NCBI GenBank assembly: GCA_002706765.1
Contig: PAJV01000028.1
Span: 62,001-126,000, forward strand
Length of the DNA: 64,000 nt
Source of the DNA: Gimesia sp.
GTDB taxonomy: Bacteria > Planctomycetota > Planctomycetia > Planctomycetales > Planctomycetaceae
Direction: 5' to 3'
Shown: positions 17,111-26,922 of the stretch, one piece after another
Position numbering within the stretch: position 1 is the first letter of the stretch
Layout of the letters: each line of letters opens with the position of its first letter
Notes under the pieces: model-generated
Told to the model about the DNA's origin: nothing
Databases searched by the model: none
Seen by the model: the letters and a program-made list of their open reading frames with translations, nothing else
Made by a program: the position numbers and the translations under genes

Positions 17111-17546
17111 GACTCCTACTGACGAGTTGAATGAATCTGAATCCTTCTCTTCAATTTTTCTGATGTGGTTCTCCCAGGTTCGGGTTATCCCGGTTAGCGG
17201 GACTGGCGAAGCTGGAGTAACACTCTGGTTCCCGCTGCGCATGATGGAATAACGAGTTAAGACTACTGGCCCCCCGCCGGCTGTGCTTCGCCTGTTCTGG
17301 TTTCCCCACGGTCATTTAAAAATGAATCGATTATGCAGGTCATAGTACATCTTCATGAAAACGATTGTTTGACCACCTGATTTTTGTGGCTTATGTTAAA
17401 CATATCGGCAAGATACTTGTTTAAATAAACGCTGTGCATACTTTGTGCAGCGCGAACCGGCGATCGTTTACCTGCCTGCTTTTGATGAGCCCTGCGTGTG
17501 GCGGCCTTCAGCAACAGGATAAAACGTCGGTTATAGAGGGGGAACC
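17111..17546. other. Intergenic region before the S41 protease gene
   Basis: About 435 bases. A short inverted repeat (AGCGGGA and TCCCGCT near 17198-17233) could be a hairpin terminator for pepT but lacks a T-run. Nothing else is recognised. Confidence 0.45.
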
Positions 17547-19217
17547 ATGTTTTCTACTACCAAGACGCGACTTCTTAAGAGATTACAATCGAGTCATTTG
17601 CGGGTTTGTTTACTGGTGATTCTGCTGGCAGCAGGTTTTAATTCCGCTGCCGCTGATCCGGGTGAACTTCCCATCGTCATTCCTGTCACTCAAACCCAGG
17701 CGATTGCCAAAGGGGAAGAGTTTGAACGAAATCGCCAATGGATTAAGGCGATTGAACATTATGAAGAGGCCTTGAAGGAGTGGCCTGAGAACGACAATAT
17801 CAAATATGGTTTGCGTCGTGCAAAAATTCACTTTGGTATCGACCGTCGTTACATGGACGACAGCTTTTCAAAGGTGCTTCTGACTCAATCTCGGAGAGAA
17901 GCATTAATTCTGCTCGATGAAATTCTGTCTAAAATTCAATCCCACTTCGTTGATCCGCTCAGTACAACTTCCTTCGTTGCACATGGTACGGAAAGTCTGT
18001 ATCTGGCACTGGCCAATGATAAGTTTATCAAGGTCCATTTGAAGGGAGTGCCCCCTGAGAAGATCCGTACGGTCCGTCGCATTCTGAGAGAAAATTACTG
18101 GAATAAATCTGTCTCCAGTCATCACGGTGCACATCAGCTGATTATCGAAGTCTGCACGTTGTCTTATCAGAATCTGGGACTGCGGGATACCGCTGTGATT
18201 TCCGAATACATGTTTGGTGGCTGTAATGCCCTGGATGATTACAGCAGCTTTCTGACTCCGGAACGTCTGGGGGATCTCTACGACAACATCGAAGGCGAGT
18301 TTGTTGGAATCGGGATCGAAATGAAAGCCGAAGTTGGTGAAGGTATGCTGCTGATCAATGTCCTGCCGGACAGTCCCGCGGAAGCGGCTGGAATTCTGTC
18401 AGGAGACCATATCGTCGGCATCGATCAGAAAGATTGCCGCAACATGACAACGGATCAGGCTGCGAATCTGTTGCGGGGAACTTCAGGCAGCCAGGTTGTG
18501 CTGGAACTGGAAAGCCCGGGCAGTAATCGGACGCGTACCGCACGTGTTACCCGAAAAGCAGTTCAAGTGAAAAGTTTCCCGATCGTTAAGATGCTGGATC
18601 AGGAAAATGGAATCGGCTATATCAAGATGACCGGTTTTCAGAAAACTTCTGCTGCAGAACTGGATGCGGCCCTGCAGAAACTTAACAGTGAAGGCATGCG
18701 GTCACTGATCTGGGATGTACGTGGAAATCCCGGGGGATTATTGTCCGCTGCTGTTGAAGTGCTGGACCGTTTTCTGGAAGAAGGAAAGCTGGTGTCTACC
18801 AAAGGTCGGGTTGCAGACCAGAACTGGAGTTATACTGCACATCGTCCCGGTACCTGGAAAATTCCACTGGTGCTACTGGTCGATGAAAACAGTGCCAGTG
18901 CCAGTGAAATTGTGGCAGGAGCATTAACCGATCATCGACGTGCAACAGTTGTGGGACGTAAAACCTATGGGAAATGGTCTGTACAGAGTATCTTCCCAAT
19001 CCGGGGTTCAACCGGCTTACGTCTGACGACTGCCAAATTCTATTCGCCTCAAGGTAACACTTATGGTAAGATTGGGATCAAACCGACGATCACGGTTGAA
19101 AAAGATGAACTGCAGACTGCCATGTATGGTGCCTCGAGAGAGCAGAAGCTCGCTGCAGATTCTGATATCAAACGTGGCTTACAAATCCTGCAAAGGCAAT
19201 ATGCTGTAACACCATGA
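17547..19217 (+). CDS. S41 family C-terminal processing protease with TPR-like N-terminus and PDZ domain
   Basis: 556 residues. After a signal peptide (LLVILLAAGFNSAAA) comes a TPR-like helix pair (EEFERNRQWIKAIEHYEEAL). The PDZ domain spans about residues 250-335 (GEFVGIGIEMKAEVGEG, LPDSPAEAAGILSGD). The peptidase domain carries the catalytic Ser in VDENSASASEIVAGAL near residue 450 and the general-base Lys in TYGKWSVQ near 474, as in CtpA/Prc. It should cleave periplasmic proteins from their C-termini. AGGGGGAACC upstream is a good ribosome-binding site. The next gene's ATG overlaps this stop by four bases (ATGA), so they are coupled. Confidence 0.88.
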   Translation: MFSTTKTRLLKRLQSSHLRVCLLVILLAAGFNSAAADPGELPIVIPVTQTQAIAKGEEFERNRQWIKAIEHYEEALKEWPENDNIKYGLRRAKIHFGIDRRYMDDSFSKVLLTQSRREALILLDEILSKIQSHFVDPLSTTSFVAHGTESLYLALANDKFIKVHLKGVPPEKIRTVRRILRENYWNKSVSSHHGAHQLIIEVCTLSYQNLGLRDTAVISEYMFGGCNALDDYSSFLTPERLGDLYDNIEGEFVGIGIEMKAEVGEGMLLINVLPDSPAEAAGILSGDHIVGIDQKDCRNMTTDQAANLLRGTSGSQVVLELESPGSNRTRTARVTRKAVQVKSFPIVKMLDQENGIGYIKMTGFQKTSAAELDAALQKLNSEGMRSLIWDVRGNPGGLLSAAVEVLDRFLEEGKLVSTKGRVADQNWSYTAHRPGTWKIPLVLLVDENSASASEIVAGALTDHRRATVVGRKTYGKWSVQSIFPIRGSTGLRLTTAKFYSPQGNTYGKIGIKPTITVEKDELQTAMYGASREQKLAADSDIKRGLQILQRQYAVTP

Positions 19218-20113
19218 TGGATGAACGTGCCGCCTGGCTCACACAGGGAAAAGGAACAACCCCCGCACTGCGGTGGTCATTCTCAACAGAAGCTCCTTTA
19301 CTTGCGCTGGATCTGGCACGGGAAACCGGAGAAATACTGGCCGCCGATATTTCGGGCGGCCTTTATTTATTGGATCGACAGGGACAGTTTCTGCATTTGA
19401 ACCGTGGCATCAAGGATGTGCAACTGGTCCACTGGAGTGATCGCGGGAAACTGGGGGCAGCGATCTATTCCGATAACAATATCTGCTGCTTTGACCGTGA
19501 TTTGAACGTCTTGTGGGCGATTTCTTTTTCGGTGGAATGCCTGGCCATCACCATGGATTCCTATGGAGATTATCTGGCAGTCAGCCTGGCCAGCGGAAAG
19601 ACAATTCTGATCGATTCGCAGAAGAAGAAAGTAGCCAGCTTCGAAACAGTACGTCCACTGAGCTACCTTGAATTTCAGGTCTCTGCACCAAGATTGATCG
19701 GGGCTGCGGAAAACGGGTTTCTCTGCTGTTACGATCTTGAGGGGAACTGTATCTGGACTGAAAAGCACTGGTCCAATTGTGGGGGAATTTCCCTGTCGGG
19801 AGATGGGCAGCGTTTGTACCTGGCGGGATTCAATTATGGAATATTAATGTTTGATCACGAGGGGGAATCAGCGGGGACTCTTGTTTTTGAAGGGACACCT
19901 AAAGTGCTCGCCTGTGATTTTGCGGGGAATCGGATCGTCGCTGCGACGATTGAACAGGAATTGTACTGGTTAAATCAGGAGGGGAAGCTGATCTGGGGAG
20001 GAATCATTCCCGATGAAACCATCGAGGTAGCCTGCGATCCGTTCGGCCAATGGTGTGTTTGTGGTCTGAAATCCGGACTCGTCCAATGCCTGGACTGGAG
20101 TGACTCAATTTAA
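19214..20113 (+). CDS. WD40/PQQ-like beta-propeller protein
   Basis: 299 residues without a signal peptide. Repeats of about 40 residues have the pattern of propeller blades, such as GEILAADISGGLYLLDRQG, LWAISFSVECLAITMDSYGD and GNCIWTEKHWSNCGGISLSG, each with a terminal hydrophobic-Asp strand. This resembles PQQ-like or WD40 propellers that bind partners rather than catalyse. Four-base overlap with the S41 protease gene implies coupled synthesis. It is probably cytoplasmic, so physical interaction with the exported protease is not assured. Confidence 0.65.
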   Translation: MMDERAAWLTQGKGTTPALRWSFSTEAPLLALDLARETGEILAADISGGLYLLDRQGQFLHLNRGIKDVQLVHWSDRGKLGAAIYSDNNICCFDRDLNVLWAISFSVECLAITMDSYGDYLAVSLASGKTILIDSQKKKVASFETVRPLSYLEFQVSAPRLIGAAENGFLCCYDLEGNCIWTEKHWSNCGGISLSGDGQRLYLAGFNYGILMFDHEGESAGTLVFEGTPKVLACDFAGNRIVAATIEQELYWLNQEGKLIWGGIIPDETIEVACDPFGQWCVCGLKSGLVQCLDWSDSI

Positions 20114-20351
20114 TCCGATTCCTGTCCGCGGGAGAGGTGCTGTTGTGATGTGCAGGCCCATTTTCTTACTGAGGAGGGGCGAAAAGAGGATGGTCTATTT
20201 TGACTCTCCCTTGCCAACAGCTTATCATATATGTTCTTCTGTCATTCGGGTTTAGGTGGTTCCAAATCAATTCTTAACAATTTCTGAAAGCGTTCGAGCT
20301 CAAGTAAGGCGTTTTTTGAATCAGTCGATTCAGACATTTCTGGGGCAGGCA

Positions 20352-23300
20352 ATGGCCAAGCGGAATGAAAATACTCCTGAGAAAAAAAAACGCTCCTCTG
20401 CGCGCGTACCCAGACTGGAATCACTGGGTAAATATCAAATCGAAAAGGAGATCGGTGCCGGGGGAATGGGAGCCGTTTTCCTGGCCCGCGATACCACCCT
20501 GAATCGTCTGGCAGCTTTAAAAATTCTTCCGCGTGATAAAGCCGAGAACCCTGTGCTGGTGAAACGGTTCAAAGCAGAAGGACAGGCGGCTGCTCATCTG
20601 CGGCATGAGAATATTGTTTCTGTCTATGATGCCGGCGAAGAAGACGGCTATCTTTACATCGCTCTGGAGTATGTGGAAGGCACCGATCTTCATAATCTGA
20701 TCAATAAACGAAACCGCATTCCTGTCCGTCGATCACTGGAAATTATTACGCAGGTGACTGAGGCTCTGGCTCATGCATATCAACAGGGAATTGTGCACCG
20801 TGACATCAAACCTGCCAATATTCTCATTCGTCTGGATGGCGTTGTAAAGCTGACCGACCTGGGACTGGCACGTTCGATTGACGACAATACTGAAACGAGC
20901 ATTACCCGCGCAGGGACAACTGTCGGCACCGTGGATTACATGGCGCCTGAGCAGGCCCGTGACAGTAAGGCAGCTGATATTCGCAGCGACATCTATTCAC
21001 TGGGTTGCACCTGGTATCATATGTTGACCGGCCGGGCTCCCTTTTCTGAAGGAAGCCTGACGAATAAACTCGCCGCGCATGCCACCACTCCTCCGCCCGA
21101 TCCGCGGGAGCTCAATGAGCGCGTGCCCGAAGGGATTGTCGCCATCATTCATCGGATGATGGCCAAGCCACAGGCAGATCGCTACCAGACGCCCGCTGAA
21201 CTTCTGGAAGACTTGAAGAATTCGAATCTGAAACGTTCGAATCTCGGAAACGATGTTCTGGAAGCCTTGGCGAACGATGAATCAGATGGAGAACAACCTG
21301 CTCTTAACTCAGATCAACTTCCGGCGGCAGGCAGCAGTGATTTCCAGATCAATCAGTTTATGCCCGATTACAATAGTTCGGCCGCTGATCATGAAGACGA
21401 ATTAGCTGAGGATAATAATCGGCTCAGTACCAGTTTCGACCTGCAGCAACTGGCGGGAGAAGTCGATTTCGAATCTGACGTGACAGTACCGGGACTGAAG
21501 CGACCTGAGAAATCGGCCAAACCATCAAAGAACAAAAATCAACCGGAACGCAGGCGATCCTCCGCGAAACGCCAGGAACCGCTTGAAGAGGATGGTTCCG
21601 TCATCTCTGACTCTGCCATGAAAACGCGACAGGCTGCGCGCCCTGCGAAACAAGAGTCATCCTCACCTTCGACACCACGTAAAGGAACCAGGCCTGTAAG
21701 CCGGGAGAACAAAACTTCAGAAAAGCCGGGAGCCCGCAAGAGCCACAGGACCACTGCGCGTCCCACGAGAAAATCATCGAAAACAACAACGGTGACTTCG
21801 GCGGATGAGCCAGCGGCAGGAAGTCAGATTGCCGTTGACTACAGGCAGATTGCCATGCTGGCAGGTGGGGTCATTCTTCTGATTCTACTGCTCTGGTGGG
21901 GAATCAACGCCTTGGTCAGCTCTGGAGACGGGCCACAACAGGGGCCGGCCACTAACCCTTTTGCTACAGCAGAGCAGAATCGGCAGGAGAATTTACAAAA
22001 TGAAGTGGATCAGCCGGCGAATGCAGCAGCAGTTGACCAGCCAGCTGAAGAGACTTCTCAATCAGAGATTGCTGTGACGGAAGTAAAGTCGGAAGCAGAT
22101 GCATCAAAACAGAAAACCGGGTCTGCAGAATCATGGAAAAACATGCCTGGCCGGGGACAGGAAAAAGAACACTTGCCTGAATGGGGGGCAGGATTTTCTG
22201 CACTTTCAGGACCAGATGCGGGAAAGCGGATCTCTCACTTACCGGTATTTAAAGTTGTTCGCGGGAACGCCGAGAGTGATGGTGTCTGGGGTAGCTTGGA
22301 TTCGGCTCTGAATGAGGTGAATTCCCGGGGCGCTGTCATTCGTCTGTATGGCCCGGGTCCCTTTTTGCTCAATTCCCATCGATTGCGTGATATTACACAG
22401 TTAATCATCATGGCGGATTCAGATCAGCAGCCGACCATTATGATGCAGGCAAAAAACAAAGATGCCAAACAGTCTGAAGTGAACCTGTTATCATTTTCAT
22501 CTGGCTTACTCCGTTTTCAGGGAGTACATCTGCTGTGCGATGTGTCGGGACTGTCAGGCTCCGGCGTTTGCAATGTCCTGAATTTAGATCAAAGTGATCT
22601 TACATTCCAGGATTGCTCTTTCACACTGGCCGGGACTACGGACAGAGTACTTCGACTGGTCAATTCTACGGGAGCGCCACGTACCACAACGGGACGCGCC
22701 GCAGGAGAGTCCCGTATCTTTCTGGAAAACTCCGTGATCATGGGGCAAAATCTGGAAGCGGTGCGTGTCGATCAGCTGTATGTGGATGTCCTGCTCTCGA
22801 ACTGCTTTCTCTCATCACGGGGGGCACCCTGCCTGGAATTCGGCAGCCTGGATAAGGCAATGAGCCCCGGGCTGGTTTTACAGGAACGAAAAATTCCGCG
22901 CACCGCTCGAATCTTTTCCAGTACCCTGCTCTCCGATCAGACCATCTTCGCATTAACAGGACCGCAGGAAGAAAAAAAATCGGGAAAGTCCGATCAGGAA
23001 ATTCTTGCCAGTGGTGAGACGGATCTGATCGTCATCAATTCCGTTTTGATTGGAAGTCGGAAAAATAAACAGGCAGCAATGCTGACTCTCCATGACTGGC
23101 CTCAGGATAAACTGCGAAATCAGAGTGCCAGTCGATTCGATGAGATCAATGTAAAACTGGAAAACGCACTCCTCTGGGGGTGGCCGTCTTATCTCCGCTC
23201 TACGGAACAGGGAGATCCCCAAAAAGTTTTTCAAATCGATTCGCATCGAACCTGGCAGCAGAGTTGGGGAAATCATGTCGCTGCTGACATGTTTCAATCA

Positions 23301-24707
23301 GAGTTGCCTGCCGAACTGGAAGAATTACTGACTCCCGCCTTTATTAAACCCTTACTGGATTTTTCAAAACAGAAAAATGTCTACGCCGTATCGGCGGACG
23401 GTGTCATTGCAGGTTGTGACCCTGCACGACTTGCCTCTTTGTCAGAGAGCCAGCAGAGACGGATCAAAGCCGTGCTCGAACAGCCTGACATTGATCAGGG
23501 CATACAGAGTCAGTTTGCCAAAGCAAAAACTGAAACATTCGATATGTCTAAAGGGAATCTCAGCGAATTTCTTAACAGTCCGGCAATATCCGGTCCCACG
23601 CGGGTGAATCTCAGCGGTCAGGGAATCTGTTACATGACCCCTGTGACCCTGGAGAATAAGCAGATCCAGCTGGTGTTTCAGAACGAAAGTGCAGAGAGCC
23701 CGCAGGTGGTCGAATTAAAATTACTCCCTTCTTCCGCAAAGACACGTTCCAAATCAGGAATCGAAGCTTTCTTCAGCTTAAAAAATTCAACACTGGAAGT
23801 TTCGGGGGGGGCGTTTCGAGTTTCCCCGGAGCGAAAAGGTGTTGTGCCTCGGCATTTTGTGTCATGCCAGAACAGTCGACTGGCTCTGGATCAATGTATC
23901 CTGGCAGCGCTGTTGCTGAACGATAATCGATTTCAGTCTGCAATCTCTATTGAGCCAGGTTCCAGTGAGAAATCAAATCAGATTCTGATCGATCACTCCT
24001 TCCTGACTGTCTCAGGTTCCATACTGCAATCTGCCTCCACGCAGCTGGAACTGGAAGTCCGAAACAGTCTGCTGCTCAGCCAGCAGGATATCTTTGCGCT
24101 CCCTGCTAAACCGGGGGATTCAGCAGGAATTCATGTGTCATTAAGACAAAGTACTTTTGCCCCGCAGGGTTCCGTTTTCGCAATCAGTGAGGAAACGGGA
24201 AACAGTAGTTCTGCTGGTCAGGCGGCTGTGCAGATCATCGCTGAAGAATCCCTGTTTCTGCCTGCCCCCAGCAGTTCCGCGACACGTTCGGATTTTTCAA
24301 AAACGGCCTCGTTAATTTCAGCTTCAAAGTCCTCAACACCTCGTCAGGGGATCGAGTGGTGGGGGAATTCGAACGGCTATATGGTGGAGCGATTTAATGT
24401 GATCGATCGGGCAGGCGGCAGTTCACCAGGGGCAGAAAAGGAATTCTCAGCAGAGATGGCAAGTCTTTTTGGTGAAGAAGCCGATCTGCACGAGTTGTCG
24501 AGTCGGGGGGGAGTGATCTTCCAGGAGCAGAAACTGCCTCCGTTGGTCAAGTTGCAGCCAACTCACTTTCAACTGTTGCCCACATGCAAAGCGGCTACCT
24601 GGTCTGACATGCAGCAACCCCTGGGCGCTGATCCCGTAGTATTACAGAAGATCATTGAAGGCAGACAGAATCAGGAAAAATCAGGCCGTATCAAGCGGGC
24701 ATTCTGA
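20352..24707 (+). CDS. Large membrane-anchored Ser/Thr protein kinase with right-handed parallel beta-helix-like C-terminus
   Basis: 1451 residues from ATG 20352 (GGGGCAGG just upstream); an in-frame GTG at 20256 would add 32 residues. The kinase domain covers about residues 24-300: glycine loop IGAGGMGAVFLARD, HRDIKPANIL near 148, DLGLARS, APEQ near 198. A disordered, Lys/Arg/Ser-rich linker follows. One membrane helix (MLAGGVILLILLLWWGINAL) lies near 502-521. The exposed C-terminal 900 residues contain short repeating strands with terms like LENSVIMGQNLEAVRVDQLY and VELKLLPSSAKTRS, suggesting a parallel beta-helix. Planctomycetes have many PknB-like kinases with such sensor domains; ligand unknown. 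Confidence 0.88.
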   Translation: MAKRNENTPEKKKRSSARVPRLESLGKYQIEKEIGAGGMGAVFLARDTTLNRLAALKILPRDKAENPVLVKRFKAEGQAAAHLRHENIVSVYDAGEEDGYLYIALEYVEGTDLHNLINKRNRIPVRRSLEIITQVTEALAHAYQQGIVHRDIKPANILIRLDGVVKLTDLGLARSIDDNTETSITRAGTTVGTVDYMAPEQARDSKAADIRSDIYSLGCTWYHMLTGRAPFSEGSLTNKLAAHATTPPPDPRELNERVPEGIVAIIHRMMAKPQADRYQTPAELLEDLKNSNLKRSNLGNDVLEALANDESDGEQPALNSDQLPAAGSSDFQINQFMPDYNSSAADHEDELAEDNNRLSTSFDLQQLAGEVDFESDVTVPGLKRPEKSAKPSKNKNQPERRRSSAKRQEPLEEDGSVISDSAMKTRQAARPAKQESSSPSTPRKGTRPVSRENKTSEKPGARKSHRTTARPTRKSSKTTTVTSADEPAAGSQIAVDYRQIAMLAGGVILLILLLWWGINALVSSGDGPQQGPATNPFATAEQNRQENLQNEVDQPANAAAVDQPAEETSQSEIAVTEVKSEADASKQKTGSAESWKNMPGRGQEKEHLPEWGAGFSALSGPDAGKRISHLPVFKVVRGNAESDGVWGSLDSALNEVNSRGAVIRLYGPGPFLLNSHRLRDITQLIIMADSDQQPTIMMQAKNKDAKQSEVNLLSFSSGLLRFQGVHLLCDVSGLSGSGVCNVLNLDQSDLTFQDCSFTLAGTTDRVLRLVNSTGAPRTTTGRAAGESRIFLENSVIMGQNLEAVRVDQLYVDVLLSNCFLSSRGAPCLEFGSLDKAMSPGLVLQERKIPRTARIFSSTLLSDQTIFALTGPQEEKKSGKSDQEILASGETDLIVINSVLIGSRKNKQAAMLTLHDWPQDKLRNQSASRFDEINVKLENALLWGWPSYLRSTEQGDPQKVFQIDSHRTWQQSWGNHVAADMFQSELPAELEELLTPAFIKPLLDFSKQKNVYAVSADGVIAGCDPARLASLSESQQRRIKAVLEQPDIDQGIQSQFAKAKTETFDMSKGNLSEFLNSPAISGPTRVNLSGQGICYMTPVTLENKQIQLVFQNESAESPQVVELKLLPSSAKTRSKSGIEAFFSLKNSTLEVSGGAFRVSPERKGVVPRHFVSCQNSRLALDQCILAALLLNDNRFQSAISIEPGSSEKSNQILIDHSFLTVSGSILQSASTQLELEVRNSLLLSQQDIFALPAKPGDSAGIHVSLRQSTFAPQGSVFAISEETGNSSSAGQAAVQIIAEESLFLPAPSSSATRSDFSKTASLISASKSSTPRQGIEWWGNSNGYMVERFNVIDRAGGSSPGAEKEFSAEMASLFGEEADLHELSSRGGVIFQEQKLPPLVKLQPTHFQLLPTCKAATWSDMQQPLGADPVVLQKIIEGRQNQEKSGRIKRAF

Positions 24708-24732
24708 GAGTGGCTAGACTGTGCCCCGTTTT

Positions 24733-24790
24733 ACTGTAGCGTCTCCAGGGGCATTCGGACCGCGTATAATAGATTGAGAGACGCTATAGT
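24733..24790. terminator. Inverted repeat between convergent kinase genes
   Basis: Arms 24733-24745 (ACTGTAGCGTCTC) and 24778-24790 (GAGACGCTATAGT) pair over 13 bp with one mismatch around a 32-base loop. It separates two convergent genes. No strong T-run is seen, so termination is only likely. Confidence 0.45.
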
Positions 24791-24822
24791 TATCTGTGAC
24801 GCGCTCTAGAATTCTCTTATGG

Positions 24823-26538
24823 TCAGCTGGCAGCAGGCGGGTGATCTTCATCCAGTCTCGGCACAGACAGCGTGAAGCGGGACCCTTTCCCTGGTTCGCT
24901 CTCAATGCTGATTTCTCCCCCATGTTCCCGGATAATTTTCTGGCTGACTGCCAGGCCGATGCCAGTTCCTCTGGCTCCCTTGGTGGATTCAAACAGATTG
25001 AATATTTTATTGATCTGATCCTGGGGAATGCCGGGGCCGTTGTCTGAGACCATGATCAGAATCTGGTCTGCTTTTTTCAGATAGGTGGTTTCGAGCAGTA
25101 CCATACCATTATCAGCCCCTTCTACGGCATCAATGGCATTGATCACAATATTTAATATCGCACGATGAATCCCTTCGTGATCATAAACGGATTCCGGCAG
25201 GTCTTCGGCTGGTTCGCATTTAAGCTGTACGCCACATTCCTCAGCACGTGCCTGCATTAATTCGAAAACATCATTGAGTGGGGTGTTGATCGAACCGGGT
25301 TCCAGGGCCGGTTTTCGCTCAGTACTGAAAGTGAGCATGTCCATGACCAGGTGATAGATCTTATTCTGATTCTTCTCAACAATGTTCCAGCCTTTGCGAA
25401 CCAGATCTTCTTCAGACTTGTTAAGTCCCATATCGATCAGATAGCTGCCGCCCCGAACTCCCTGTAGAATATTTTTGATGTGGTGGCTCAAGGTGGCGAT
25501 GGTCTGTCCCATGGCTGCAAAGCGTTCTGCCTTCAACATGGCATTCTGGAAGCGATAGTTTTCGATGGCCAGTGCAGACTGCCTGCCGATTGCCACCAGC
25601 AGACGTAGATGTTCTTCGCTGAATTTTTCGACGGCCCCATTTTTCAACAGCATTTCGGGATGTGAAGTGGTCGTGTCGACATAAATGACCCCCATCAGTT
25701 CATGCCGCCCCTGCATCGGGACACACATTGCCTCACGAATGCCTGCCTGCAGGATGCTGCGCCCCCCTTCAAATCTCTGGTCGCGTTGTGCATCGGAAGT
25801 ACGAACCCCTTGTTTTTTATTGAGCACATAATCCACGATACTGTGTGAAACCGGCATCCGGGTTCCCGACTTTTTCTCTTCGCGACTGCTGTAGATCTGC
25901 GGCAGGATTTCACCCGTATGAGGATCTGTGATCAGCATACAGCCCCGGTCTGCGCCCACGGTGTTGATCGTCAGGTCAAGAATACGTTTCAGGAGCTCTT
26001 CCTGGGAAATCGTCGGGCTGACGGATGCCTCGGCGACCCGATACAGAGCCTGCAGGTCGTTTTGAATTTCGTGCTGCTGTACAACACCGGAAACGTCGGC
26101 TGTGTCGAGCACGACGGAATCGAACCGGTGGTTGACCTCATGTGTGATGCTGGACTGGTTGGAATCCTCATTGCTGATGAGGTCAACCCGCTCTGCCATA
26201 TAGCGGGAATCTTCATCCAGTGACTGACTGGAGAAAAGCAGCAGGCTGCGACCAATCTGGATATGGTCGCCATTATTCAGTTTGGATGACTGAATCTGAG
26301 TCCCGTTGAGCATGGTCCCGTTTGAACTGTTCTGATCGGTAATGTAGTAGGAACCATTTTTAAAAGAGATCAGGGCATGCTGGCGCGAGGCTTCGGTGTC
26401 CAGGATGCGAATTTCATTACGGACTCCCCGCCCTACCCCGGCTGGATCAGTGCCAAGTTTAAAGCGAGTACCCAGATCGACGCCCTGGATTACCAGTAAC
26501 GTCGCCTTGGACACCTCATTTTCGATTAGCCTTTTCAT
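24823..26538 (-). CDS. FHA-GAF sensor histidine kinase
   Basis: 571 residues, cytoplasmic. Domain order: FHA (about 10-105, with RQHALISF and SSNGTMLNG), GAF (about 165-330, DRGCMLITD to AIGRQSALAIEN), HisKA-like region with the phospho-acceptor His in TIATLSHHIKNILQG near residue 350, and HATPase (about 430-560, N box NIVINAIDAVEG, G boxes SDNGPGIPQDQ and GTGIGLAVS). It should autophosphorylate, with the FHA possibly reading a phosphothreonine made by the neighbouring Ser/Thr kinase. It converges on that kinase. A cognate full response regulator is not adjacent; a degenerate receiver gene lies just upstream. Confidence 0.88.
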   Translation of the reverse strand: MKRLIENEVSKATLLVIQGVDLGTRFKLGTDPAGVGRGVRNEIRILDTEASRQHALISFKNGSYYITDQNSSNGTMLNGTQIQSSKLNNGDHIQIGRSLLLFSSQSLDEDSRYMAERVDLISNEDSNQSSITHEVNHRFDSVVLDTADVSGVVQQHEIQNDLQALYRVAEASVSPTISQEELLKRILDLTINTVGADRGCMLITDPHTGEILPQIYSSREEKKSGTRMPVSHSIVDYVLNKKQGVRTSDAQRDQRFEGGRSILQAGIREAMCVPMQGRHELMGVIYVDTTTSHPEMLLKNGAVEKFSEEHLRLLVAIGRQSALAIENYRFQNAMLKAERFAAMGQTIATLSHHIKNILQGVRGGSYLIDMGLNKSEEDLVRKGWNIVEKNQNKIYHLVMDMLTFSTERKPALEPGSINTPLNDVFELMQARAEECGVQLKCEPAEDLPESVYDHEGIHRAILNIVINAIDAVEGADNGMVLLETTYLKKADQILIMVSDNGPGIPQDQINKIFNLFESTKGARGTGIGLAVSQKIIREHGGEISIESEPGKGSRFTLSVPRLDEDHPPAAS

Positions 26539-26922
26539 TATATTGTTTCCCAGTCATAGACTGGATCCCCCCGCAGATGAGGGTTTCTCTGTCTGCTGAA
26601 ATCCGTTGAGCCTGCTGTAGCTGATAAACGGTTATACTGATAACGTTGCCGGTTTGCTCCTGAATTCATACGAAAAACATGGGGTTTGTCGTGAAATCTG
26701 AATGCAAGACGTGCAAATATTCAGGGAGATCAGCTTATAATCAGCTGCCATGTCCAGAACAACCGCAGGCAGGCTGAAGTTGGTCAACCCACCAGATGCA
26801 CTTGAGGCGATACAATTTACGTTCGATGCATCGACTCTGCATAGAATCATACCGCAGGCAGGAGTCCTGTTCAAATCCCATCTGTAGATTCAGAGTTGAT
26901 CCCGCTTAGAATTACCGTGGCA
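26539..26922. other. Intergenic region upstream of the histidine kinase gene
   Basis: About 380 bases, containing the promoter of the leftward histidine kinase gene and the 3' flank of the receiver-like gene. A reverse 80-codon frame is Cys-rich and without family resemblance and is rejected. No repeats or RNA seen. Confidence 0.45.

Noticed and set aside
26632-26874. Reverse 80-codon frame upstream of the histidine kinase
   Set aside because: Cys-rich, no homology recognised, no ribosome-binding site; likely promoter region.
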